Of a DNA stretch of 47,049 nucleotides, positions 20,905 through 29,248 are shown in pieces. Below the pieces are notes generated by a model. That model ran no database searches, was not told the origin of the DNA, and was given only the letters and a program-made list of their open reading frames with translations. How positions within the stretch are numbered: position 1 is the first letter of the stretch; each line of letters begins with the position of its first letter. Source of the stretch: Biscogniauxia marginata (taxonomy: Eukaryota; Ascomycota; Sordariomycetes; Xylariales; Xylariaceae); contig MU404230.1 in NCBI GenBank assembly GCA_022695795.1, positions 1-47,049 of the forward strand. The letters are read 5' to 3'. Both the position numbers and the translations under genes were made by a program.

Positions 20905-22662
20905 TCAAGGTTTACAGCGGCCCGCGAATCGAGGGTATAAGACACAGTCCCGAACAGTGTGCTGCTTGCACAGCCAAGCCAAGAAACGCTCGAGTCCAAG
21001 TCCCCATCCACCGTGTTTGGAACTGCCGTATCTATAGCGAACCGATTAGCATCTCATCCCCTTTAGATAAGTTGCGTAGACTTACTTCCGCTGATCGGTA
21101 TACCAGTAGTACGCTGCAGGATCGAGGCCTTCGCGCTCAAATGCTGCCATCAGCGCATCGTACTCGTCTAGTCTCATCGAACCGCCGACGATTTCGCCCA
21201 CGCCGGGCATTAGACAGTCAACACTTTCTGTAACGCGGGGATCATTCTGGTCCCTTTGCATATAAAATGCCTTGATCTCAGCGGGGAAGTGCGTTAGGAA
21301 GATGGGCCTGTTAATGACGTCTGTCATTTTACGCTCAGCTGCTTCAGCAATATCGTCGCCGAAAGTGTGAGGCTTGCCTTCCTCGTTGGGGATATCATTC
21401 TCCTGTAACCATTGAATAGCTTCGCTATACTTCATGCGTAGGAAAGGTCGCTCCGGCAGCTTAAAGTCTGGGTTAAGGGTCTTGATGTAACCGGCAATGA
21501 CTGGGTCGGCTAGGGCAATCTCCAGAACACGGCACATCATATGTTCGATGTTAGACAATAGTTCATCGAAGGTTATAAAGTCTAGTTCAGCCTCGACATG
21601 AGTGAACTCTGACAAATGTCGTCTTGTCAGTGACTTTTCGGCGCGGAAAGACTTCTCGATGCAGTACACGTCACCCAATGATGGTAAGCACGTCTCCAAG
21701 TAAAGTTGAGAAGACTGGGTAAGGAACGCGTCGGCGCCGTAGTAGCCAAGCTGAAATAATGTCGCGCCTCCTTCTACCTGGGTTTGGACGAGCGCCGGGG
21801 GGCTGACCTTACGAATCCTCAACTCCTTAAATGCTTGCGCAAACGCATATTCCACTGCATCTCGGACAAGCATGACTGAAGAGGCAACCTCGCCACGAAG
21901 AGTAAGATGGCGAAGGTTTAGAAGGGTCGAGTGCTCCGTATTAGCTTGGACTCTGTTGGTGATGGCGTCATCACCGCCAGCAGCTCGCCAGTGCTCAGGG
22001 ATTTTGTAGAAATCTGCATGCAGCTCGCGATCGAGGGGAGCCCTCGCTCCAGGGGGAACTTGGCGCATCTCGCCGTAAACCTCCATCGATGTCTCACGGG
22101 TGAGGGTAATAGCTTCGTAAGTCTTGGCCAGCTTGCCTGAGACGACAACCTGCATGAAACCATAGCCGTCCCTGAGGGTGATGAACAGCACATCCTTCTG
22201 CTTGCGTTCACGATGCACGCGGCCCAGCACCCGAACTCGAGTGCCTTCACTTGCAGGATCCTCAATCTTACGCAGCTTTATGTGGTCGCCAACCTCGTCT
22301 AACCTAATCTTGGTAGGCGTTGGAAGGCTGGCATCCTCCTCGAGCACAATCTTCTTGGCCTCCATCAACACGGCATTGCGCTCTTCTTCTTCCTTCTTGC
22401 GTTTAGCTGCAAGTTCCTGCTCACGCGCTGCCTTCTTTTTCTGCTGCTCGTAAAGGTTGACTGCCTTCTTCAATGCAGATTTTGCCACAGGCTTCCACAC
22501 TTTCGCCGGTTGACCATCCTCCGAACTTGCGCGTGTGAGGTACTGTGCTTCGGCTGGGCGCTGGAGGTATGCAAATTGGAGGGTCTTGAATGGCGAGGCC
22601 TCGGTTCCTGGTTGCATGGGCTCGTCTTTGCCGACATCTTCATCAATGTGAACAGCCGCCAT
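20905..22662 (-). CDS. Asparagine--tRNA ligase, cytoplasmic
   Basis: Two exons on the minus strand: 22662-21086 and 21031-20905, with a 54-bp intron (donor GTAAGT, acceptor TATAG). The first exon alone would end at YYWYTDQRK plus an intronic stop; joining the second restores the conserved C-terminus and gives 567 residues (yeast Ded81 has 554). It charges tRNA-Asn with asparagine. Residues 60-105 form a lysine/glutamate-rich helix typical of eukaryotic AsnRS extensions. The OB-fold anticodon-binding domain is at about 142-200 ([20 protein letters not shown]). The class II core has [32 protein letters not shown], motif 2 [20 protein letters not shown] at 339-358, [12 protein letters not shown], and motif 3 GLGLERF at 536-542. 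THVEAE and the QVEGG stretch separate it from aspartyl enzymes. It appears intact although it lies between two AT-rich blocks, with its start about 290 bp from one of them. Confidence 0.95.
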
Positions 22663-22955
22663 TTTGGGTCGTTGGGGTGTTGAGGTGTTGATGTGACTCG
22701 ATGGGCGAAATGAGGTAGGTACCAGGGTGTTTGTCTCGAGTGGGGGAAAAGATAATACCTAAATTTCTCATAGACTGGCGACGGTCCGTAGTTCTTGAGC
22801 TGCCAGCTGGATGCTGCCTTGCGCACCTGCACCCTTTAATGATTGCGGGATTTGCCTATGGCGTAGCAGAAGAATGTGAGGCTCATCCAAAATCCGATGG
22901 CCAGCAGACCTATTCAGCCTTGTCACGGTAGCGCAAAGGGGTTCAAAGTAATACT
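22663..22955 (-). promoter_or_regulatory. Short upstream region of the AsnRS gene
   Basis: Only about 290 bp of normal-composition DNA separate the AsnRS ATG from the AT-rich block that begins near 22955. Whatever promoter the gene uses must sit here or extend into the AT block. No distinct element is identified. Confidence 0.4.
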
Positions 22956-23600
22956 TAATTTCCTGATTTATTATTAATTTAATATACTTTATAATAAATT
23001 AAATAATAGATTTTATTTTATAAGTTATTATAAAGTTATTATAAATAAGTAAATCATTTAATATTTTATATAAAATTAATTATCTTTATTAAATATAAAG
23101 TTAAATTTTATTTATTTTATTTTTTGCGTTTTTTTTTTATATATTTTAACTTCATTTTTTTATATTTTTTACATATGAAGTTATAAATAATAGTAAATTA
23201 TATATCGAGAAAAGAGGAGCTTTATAAGCCTCCGGCTTATAAACTTCATTTTATAAACTTTTATTTTCTTTATTTAAGCTATTTATAATTAAGATTTATA
23301 AGGTCTTTTAAACCTTTATAACCTCGTATTAAAAATTAATTAATATTTATTAATATTTAAATCGTTTTATTTAGCTTTATACTTTAAAAACCGAATACTT
23401 CTTTTAAATTAATTAATTTAAAAATAATATACTTGTTATTATTTTTAAAACGCGTAAAATTATATTTATATTTTTTCTTTAATTTTTTTAAATTACTTAT
23501 TTTAAAAACAAATAATACTAATAAAAACTTAAATAACCTATATAATTAAATATTAATAATATTATTTTAAAATTAATTATTATAAATTAATAATACTTTA

Positions 23601-25630
23601 TAACGTATTATAAAGCGAGTAAACGAAATAAGCTCGCGAACGAAATTTTATAGTTATTACACTTTTAATTATTAAAAATCATTTACGCCGCATTGAAATT
23701 AATTAATTATTATTATTATTTAAATTATTTTATTTAGCTTTATACTTTAAAAACCAAATATCTTTTTTATATTAAATATTTAATTTTTTAAAGCGTAATT
23801 TATATTATTTAATTTATTATATTTTCCGAGTTAAAGCTCCTTAAAATTTAAATTATTAAATACCTTTTTATTTATTATATAAATATTATTAATTATATTT
23901 TTATTCGCTATATAAATACGCGTATTATAATTAAATTAATTATATATATTATATTATTTTTGTTTAGTTATTACTTTTTTTCGAGGCTCTCCTTTTTTAT
24001 TATTAATTATAATATTATCTTTTTTAATTTATAAAGTTATTTCTTTTTTTATATTAAGTAATTTTCTTATTTATAACTATTTATTTTTAGTTTTATATCG
24101 CTTATTAAAAATATAATTTATTTCCCGAAAATAAGTAATTTTATTTCGTAATAAAAACATTTTATAAATTAATTATAAGTATTTATAATACTTATAAAAA
24201 AACTTTTTTAGTGATTTTTAATTTTATTTATAATATAATTAAATTATAAAAATACCTCGCGAGTTATTATAAATATTTTAACTTCTTAAAATATTTAATT
24301 TATATCGAAATCGAGAAAAGATATATGCGTTTTTTATATAAAAAATAATATAATAATAACTTTTTTAAAATTAAAAAGAATTAATTTAATTACGCGAAAT
24401 TTAATTTATATATTCGAAATAGTTATTATAATAATAAAAACTTTTATAAAATTAATTAAAAAGTTTTTTTTATAATATAAATATAATAACGATTTATTAA
24501 ATTTTATAAATAATTATTATATATTTATTTTAAAATTTTAAAATATACGAAGTTAAAAAGTTAAAACTTATATAATAAATAATTAAATATATAAAATATA
24601 ATAATATTTTTTTATAATAATAATTTTCGAAGTTAATAAAATAATAACTTTTATAACTATTTAAAATTAAAAAGCGTATAGTTTTTTTCGTTCTTTTTTT
24701 ATATATTTATAAAAATACTTTATAAAATTTATATTAAACTTATTTATAATTTAATTATTATTTAATATCGTAATTTTACTTTTTAATAATAATAAATTAT
24801 TGCGATATTACAAAACGAAATATTTTTTAATTATTTTATTAAGCTTATTATAATTATTTATATCGTTTTATATTTATTATTATTATATTAATTTTAATAA
24901 TTATTTTAATTATAAACTTTATTTCGTTAAAATTATATATATATTTTAAATATTATGTTTTATAATTATATTACGTATTAATTTATATTATTTTTAATAA
25001 TCTATTTATTTATTTAAACGTATTTAAAAAGTTTTTTATCATTATATAAAATTAAAAACCTAGTTTTATTTAACGCGTTTTATGTCGCGATTACGTAATA
25101 AAATATTTGTTATCTTAATAACGTAATAAAAACAAAAAGGAAATAACTAATTATTTAAATTAATAATACGTCGAACGATTATAACTTCTTTATAAAATAT
25201 AAATTTTCGGAAATTTAATATAACGATTAATCGCGTAAATATATTTTTAAATCGTCGTCGTAATATAATATTAAAAACATTATAAATTTTCGATAATTAA
25301 TAAAAATTAATATTTAAATAACGCTATTTATAAGTAATAATATAATTAATTTAAGTTTTAAATAATATTTTTAGTTATTAAATTAATTAAAAATAATAAT
25401 AAGTATATTAATTTTTAGTTAAGTAATATAAATCACGTTTTAAAAAACCAAATATTTAATATAAAAAAGTATTCGGTTTTTAAAGTATAAAGCTAAATAA
25501 AACGGTTTAAATAATAATAATTATTAATTAATTTCGATGCGGCGTAAATAATTTTTAATAATTAAAAATGGAATAACTATAAAATTTCATTCGCGAGCTT
25601 GTTTCGTTTACTTGTTTATGTGGTACGTTA
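23601..25630. mobile_element. Family A transposon, complete copy (A2), decayed
   Basis: 2030 bp bounded by TA. The left end TAACGTATTATAAAGCGAGT and right end TTTATGTGGTACGTTA are inverted and the similarity continues inward about 220 bp, through the motif ACGAAATAAGCTCGCG, the AATTATTAAAAATCATTTACG stretch and the internal hairpin (25442-25482). The interior near 25080-25400 matches 18600-18950 of A1 and, inverted, 45430-45760 of A4. It gives an uninterrupted version of the spot where element B2 inserted in A4 (see 24895). No transposase frame survives. Confidence 0.8.
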
Positions 25631-25866
25631 ATATTTTTTATAATATATATATATAATTAATTTAAATAATTTTAAACGTATTTAAATAAATAAATAAAAA
25701 GCTTTTAATAAAACTTTAAATATATATTAATAATAATTTAAATTAATACGTAATATAATTATAAACTTTGAAATTTTAAAGAAAATATATATAATTTTAG
25801 CAAAATGAAATTTATAATTAAAATAACGATTAAAATTAATATAATAAATATAAATATAAAACAATA

Positions 25867-26309
25867 TAACGTACCACACAAGCGAGTAGACGAAATAAGC
25901 TCGCGGACGAAATGGTTTCCCATATAAAATCGACTTTTTCAAAAAATTCATAACTTTACTTATAAAAATCGGAAAAATCTCGGACCTTTTTTTCTAGTTA
26001 TATAACTATATAGTTTAATTAAAACAAAACTTAAAAAATTAATATTAAAAAACACGAAAAGAAAACGCGTAAAAACTAAAATTATAACAAAACGCATAGA
26101 CTTTTTTACGTATTTCTTTATATATTTCACTTTTTATTTTATTTTATTTTGTTTTAATTAAACTATATAGTTATATAACTAGAAAAAAAGGTCCGAGATT
26201 TTTCCGATTTTTATAAGTAAAGTTATGAATTTTTTGAAAAAGTCGATTTTATATGGGAAACCATTTCGTCCGCGAGCTTATTTCGTCTACTCGCTTGTGT
26301 GGTACGTTA
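25867..26309. mobile_element. Palindromic TA-flanked element, family B (B1)
   Basis: 443 bp. Two arms of about 160 bp are near-perfect inverted copies around a loop of about 115 bp. From the left: TAACGTACCACACAAGCGAG, ACGAAATAAGCTCGCGGACG, AAATGGTTTCCCATATAAAA, TCGACTTTTTCAAAAAATTC; the right arm mirrors it to end CTCGCTTGTGTGGTACGTTA. The whole thing could fold as one long hairpin. There is no coding capacity. Arms share their outer ~45 bp with family A ends, so it is probably a non-autonomous relative moved by the same transposase (inference). The inverted similarity continues for about 25 bp into the flanks, which is not explained by simple insertion. Confidence 0.8.
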
Positions 26310-26399
26310 TATTGTTTTATATTATATTATTAAAAAAGAAAGTTTTAATATAAATTTTAAATTAAATATAAGGTTTTATAATGTTACTTTTAAATTAAT

Positions 26400-26905
26400 A
26401 AGCCATTTAAACGAGTAAATTACTTAATATTTTATATAAAATCGAGTTTTTAAAATTTTAAAATTTAATACGTAAAAATCGTAAAAATCTTAAACCTTTT
26501 TTAATTAAATAATTACATAGTTTAACTAAAAATAAAATCGAAAAAATAAAAACCTAAATATATATAAAAAATACGTAAAAAGGGTTGTACGTATAATAAG
26601 CGGTGGTTATTAACCACTTAAGCTAAGCCTTGCCCTTTTAAAAAGGTGTTAAAATATCAAAGATGCACTTAATATTATTAAGTTAAGATATATAGTTTAT
26701 AGATTTTCCAGGTTTATAATTATGTGTTTTATTTTAAATTTAATTTTTTTGCGTTTTCTTTTTATGTCTTATAATATAAATTTCTTTTATTTTATTTTTA
26801 ATTGAATTATATAATTATATAATTAAAAAAAAAGTTAAAGATTTTTTAAAATTTTTATATATTAAATTATAAATTTAAAAAACGATTTTATATAAAAATC
26901 ATTTT
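26400..26905. mobile_element. Family B-like palindromic element, more decayed (B5)
   Basis: The left arm (about 26400-26545) reads AAACGAGTAAATTACTTAAT, TATATAAAATCGAGTTTTTA, and the right arm (about 26775-26905) is its degenerate inverse. The centre (about 26580-26700) is richer in GC, with AAGCGGTGGTTATTAACCAC and a CTTGCCCTTTTAAAAAGG stretch, and differs from the loop of other B copies. Boundaries are approximate. It may be a related but separate subfamily. Confidence 0.5.
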
Positions 26906-26912
26906 ATTTTAT

Positions 26913-27295
26913 TAATATATATTATATAAATAAGTAGGCTATATAAACGAGTAAGCTAGTTTAATTTCTTATATAAAATCGAATTTTTCAAATTTAAATA
27001 ACTTAACCAAGAAAAATCGGAAAGTTTTCGGTCCTTTTTTTTAGTAACTAAATTAAATAGTTTAATTAAAAATAAAAATTTAAAAATTTAAAATTAAGTG
27101 TATTAATAAAATACGAGGAATAATTTATACATTTTTATTTTTAATTAAACTATTTAATTTAGTTACTAAAAAAAAGGTCCGAGAACTTTCCGATTTTTCT
27201 TGGTTAAGTTATTTAAACTTAAAAAATCCGATTTTATATAAGAAACCAAACTGGCCCACTTACTTATGTGGCTTACTCGCTTATGAGGCACGTTA
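26913..27295. mobile_element. Palindromic TA-flanked element, family B (B4)
   Basis: About 383 bp, with arms carrying TCTTATATAAAATCGAATTT and its inverse around a loop of about 70 bp. The right end GGCTTACTCGCTTATGAGGC then ACGTTA is well preserved; the left end has lost its GC bases to A/T. The inner arm motif AAAAATCGGAAAGTTTTCGG and TTTTTTAGTAACTAAATT differ from B1, so this is a diverged subfamily. Confidence 0.65.
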
Positions 27296-27345
27296 TAGTT
27301 TTTATAATATAAAAAATTAATATAAAATTCTCATTTTTAATAATA

Positions 27346-27973
27346 TCTGCGGGACGTTAATTAACACGAACAACCATGAGAGTTATATGGGGTATCTAAG
27401 CTGCGATTACCTATCTATATCCCGGCTAACCGTTGTACGATCTCAGTGCCATTGAAACATCACTCTCTAGTGCTGATGTGTGAGTGACTGGCAGGTCCAG
27501 ACTTCGGAGGATTCTTTTGCTTACTAACGATGCAAGTTGGTGAAGTCCGGACTTGGAGATCGCTTATGGGGAACATGATTGGCTGGATTTCCACAGGATT
27601 TCGGTTTCGGCCTCCGACCTTTCTCTTCCCCTTTCGCTGACACTGCATGAAGAGCTCCGAACGGAATTTCTACCTCCTAACAACTTTCTTTTTCTGACAT
27701 GAGATGAGCAGCAAAAGAAAATTTTCTGCAATTGTTAGGCTATCCCAAGAATCTCTTATAGAGTTCCCTTTTCCTATCCTTCGTTTCGGATTCTCCTTGT
27801 ATTCCTTGCTTTTTGGAACAGGACATTCCCGGAGACAGGTTACCATCATATCGGCGTTGTGCGGTACGTTCGGAGTTCTTTCACTCATTTCCCGACCAAC
27901 TCGGCCCATACGGTCGTCCTGATATCAGTATTAGGATATATATGTGAACCCTTCACGCAAGGTCACGCACACG
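27346..27973. promoter_or_regulatory. Island border and upstream region of the FSH hydrolase gene
   Basis: Normal composition returns at about 27345. Open stretches on both strands at 27670-27922 overlap each other and lack supporting features. A TATA-like GGATATATATGTG lies at about 27934-27946, 28 bp or more before the ATG. The ATG at 27942 is followed at once by TGA and cannot start the protein. Confidence 0.35.
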
Positions 27974-28786
27974 ATGGGTAGCTGGTACCTTGATGGCAGG
28001 TCCGCCGCCACATCGGACCCGACGCTTCACCTACCGCGCATCCTTTGCCTTCACGGCGGCGGTACCAACGCGCGCATCTTCCGCGCGCAGTGTCGTGCGG
28101 TGTCCAAGATGCTGGAACCACACTTCCGGCTAGTTTACGCGGAGGCGCCCTTCGAGTCGTCGCCGGGTCCGGATGTGGTGTCCGTGTATGCCAACGACGG
28201 GCCCTTCAAGCGCTGGCTGCGCTGGCTTCCTGACCACGCACCCGTCGACGACGAATCTGCTATCCACGATATTGACGCCTCTTTGAAGGCAGCTATGGAC
28301 GCGGATGATGTCCTCGGTGCCACGGGCTCCTGGGTTGCGCTGCTGGGGTTTAGCCAGGGCGCCAAGCTAAGCGCCAGCTTGCTGTTCCGACAGCAGGTGC
28401 GGCTTGCACGCACAGGGCGTGCCGACTCGGACTGGAAGTTCGCTGTTGTGATGGCCGGACGCGCCCCCCTCGTCAACCTAGACCCAGGCATCTTTCAGTC
28501 CTCACTTCTGAGTGACCCTTCGCAGATCGGGCTAAACGGTGGCCCAGACCTAATGGAGATGATGAGCGAAAACCATGTCCTACGGCTACCGACGATTCAT
28601 GTTCATGGCACGGTAGATCCGGGCTTGTATCTGCACCGCGAGCTTCTCGAGAAATACTGTGATCCAGCTAGCGTGCGGTTGGTGGAATGGGATGGCGCGC
28701 ACCGAGTCCCCTTAAAGGGGACAGATGTGCAGCAGATGGTAGATGCGATCCTAAAGGTAGCGAAGGAGACTGGGGTTTTGAAATGA
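27974..28786 (+). CDS. FSH-family serine hydrolase (alpha/beta hydrolase)
   Basis: Encodes 270 residues in one exon, starting at the first in-frame ATG (27974); the open frame continues ten codons upstream only to a GTG. It is an alpha/beta hydrolase of the fungal FSH1 type. The oxyanion strand is RILCLHGGGTNARIFRAQC (22-40), the nucleophile elbow is GFSQGA with Ser127, and the acid and base are in HGTVDPGLY (Asp215) and EWDGAHRVPL (His243). The FRLVYAEAPF and WL..LPDH regions are also usual for the family. Members act as esterases or thioesterases, and several release products from polyketide synthases (LovG type). No synthase is in this window, so that role is only a possibility. It lacks a signal peptide, so is probably cytosolic. 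It converges with an MFS transporter gene ending 462 bp downstream. No damage from RIP is visible. Confidence 0.9.
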   Translation: MGSWYLDGRSAATSDPTLHLPRILCLHGGGTNARIFRAQCRAVSKMLEPHFRLVYAEAPFESSPGPDVVSVYANDGPFKRWLRWLPDHAPVDDESAIHDIDASLKAAMDADDVLGATGSWVALLGFSQGAKLSASLLFRQQVRLARTGRADSDWKFAVVMAGRAPLVNLDPGIFQSSLLSDPSQIGLNGGPDLMEMMSENHVLRLPTIHVHGTVDPGLYLHRELLEKYCDPASVRLVEWDGAHRVPLKGTDVQQMVDAILKVAKETGVLK

Positions 28787-29248
28787 TGACGGCAGTGGAT
28801 CAGTGTGGGCATTGGAATCTTAATATTTATGACTTATTCCCTTTTGGATACAGTGAAATTTTGAAGTGCATCGATAGAACTGAATAGACTATTGTAGGGA
28901 TTACACACGGTGGTTATTATATGTGAGTATAATTAAGTCTATAGCGAACACTAAGTTAAGGTATTTAGTCATTTCTAGTCGTAGGCTTACCTAGGTATTA
29001 TGTCAATACGGACCTTTGTAAGGGGGTACAAATGACGTTGTTACGCGAAGAGCTAGATCTAAGGATACATGGCTAGCGGTCTTCTTACATAGAAAATAGT
29101 TCCTTTGTTTCTATACAGGTTTGTACCCGTGGTCCCTCCACTGCTTCCGGTCTTGACGAATACGAACCCCGACAGTCCCTTGGCTGGACTCCTTTGACAC
29201 CTTCCATAGTAGTTCACGAGAAAACACAACTACCATGCACGCTCCATG
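28787..29248. other. Convergent 3' intergenic region
   Basis: Lies between the stop codons of two convergent genes. It contains TTACCTAGGTATTA near 28988, of the same word class as in other spacers. No gene is seen; it presumably holds both transcript 3' ends. Confidence 0.4.

Larger units (their letters stand above)
22956..27345. repeat. AT-rich, RIP-like block with family A and B elements
   Basis: About 4.4 kb. It holds unassigned AT-rich sequence (22956-23330), a partial family A end (about 23340-23420), a complete family A element (23601-25630), a partial reversed family A interior (about 25640-25866), and three palindromic family B elements (25867-26309, about 26400-26905, 26913-27295). 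An ORF-like stretch at 25727-25951 is only the AT-rich sequence of the A fragment and the B arm. No gene is supported. Confidence 0.85.

Noticed and set aside
21082..21084. The TAA read as the end of the AsnRS protein
   Set aside because: It lies inside a GTAAGT donor; the next exon at 20905-21031 restores the conserved C-terminal class II motif.
25727..25951. 74-codon minus-strand frame in the AT block
   Set aside because: It spans the junction of a family A fragment and a family B arm, so it cannot be an ancestral gene.
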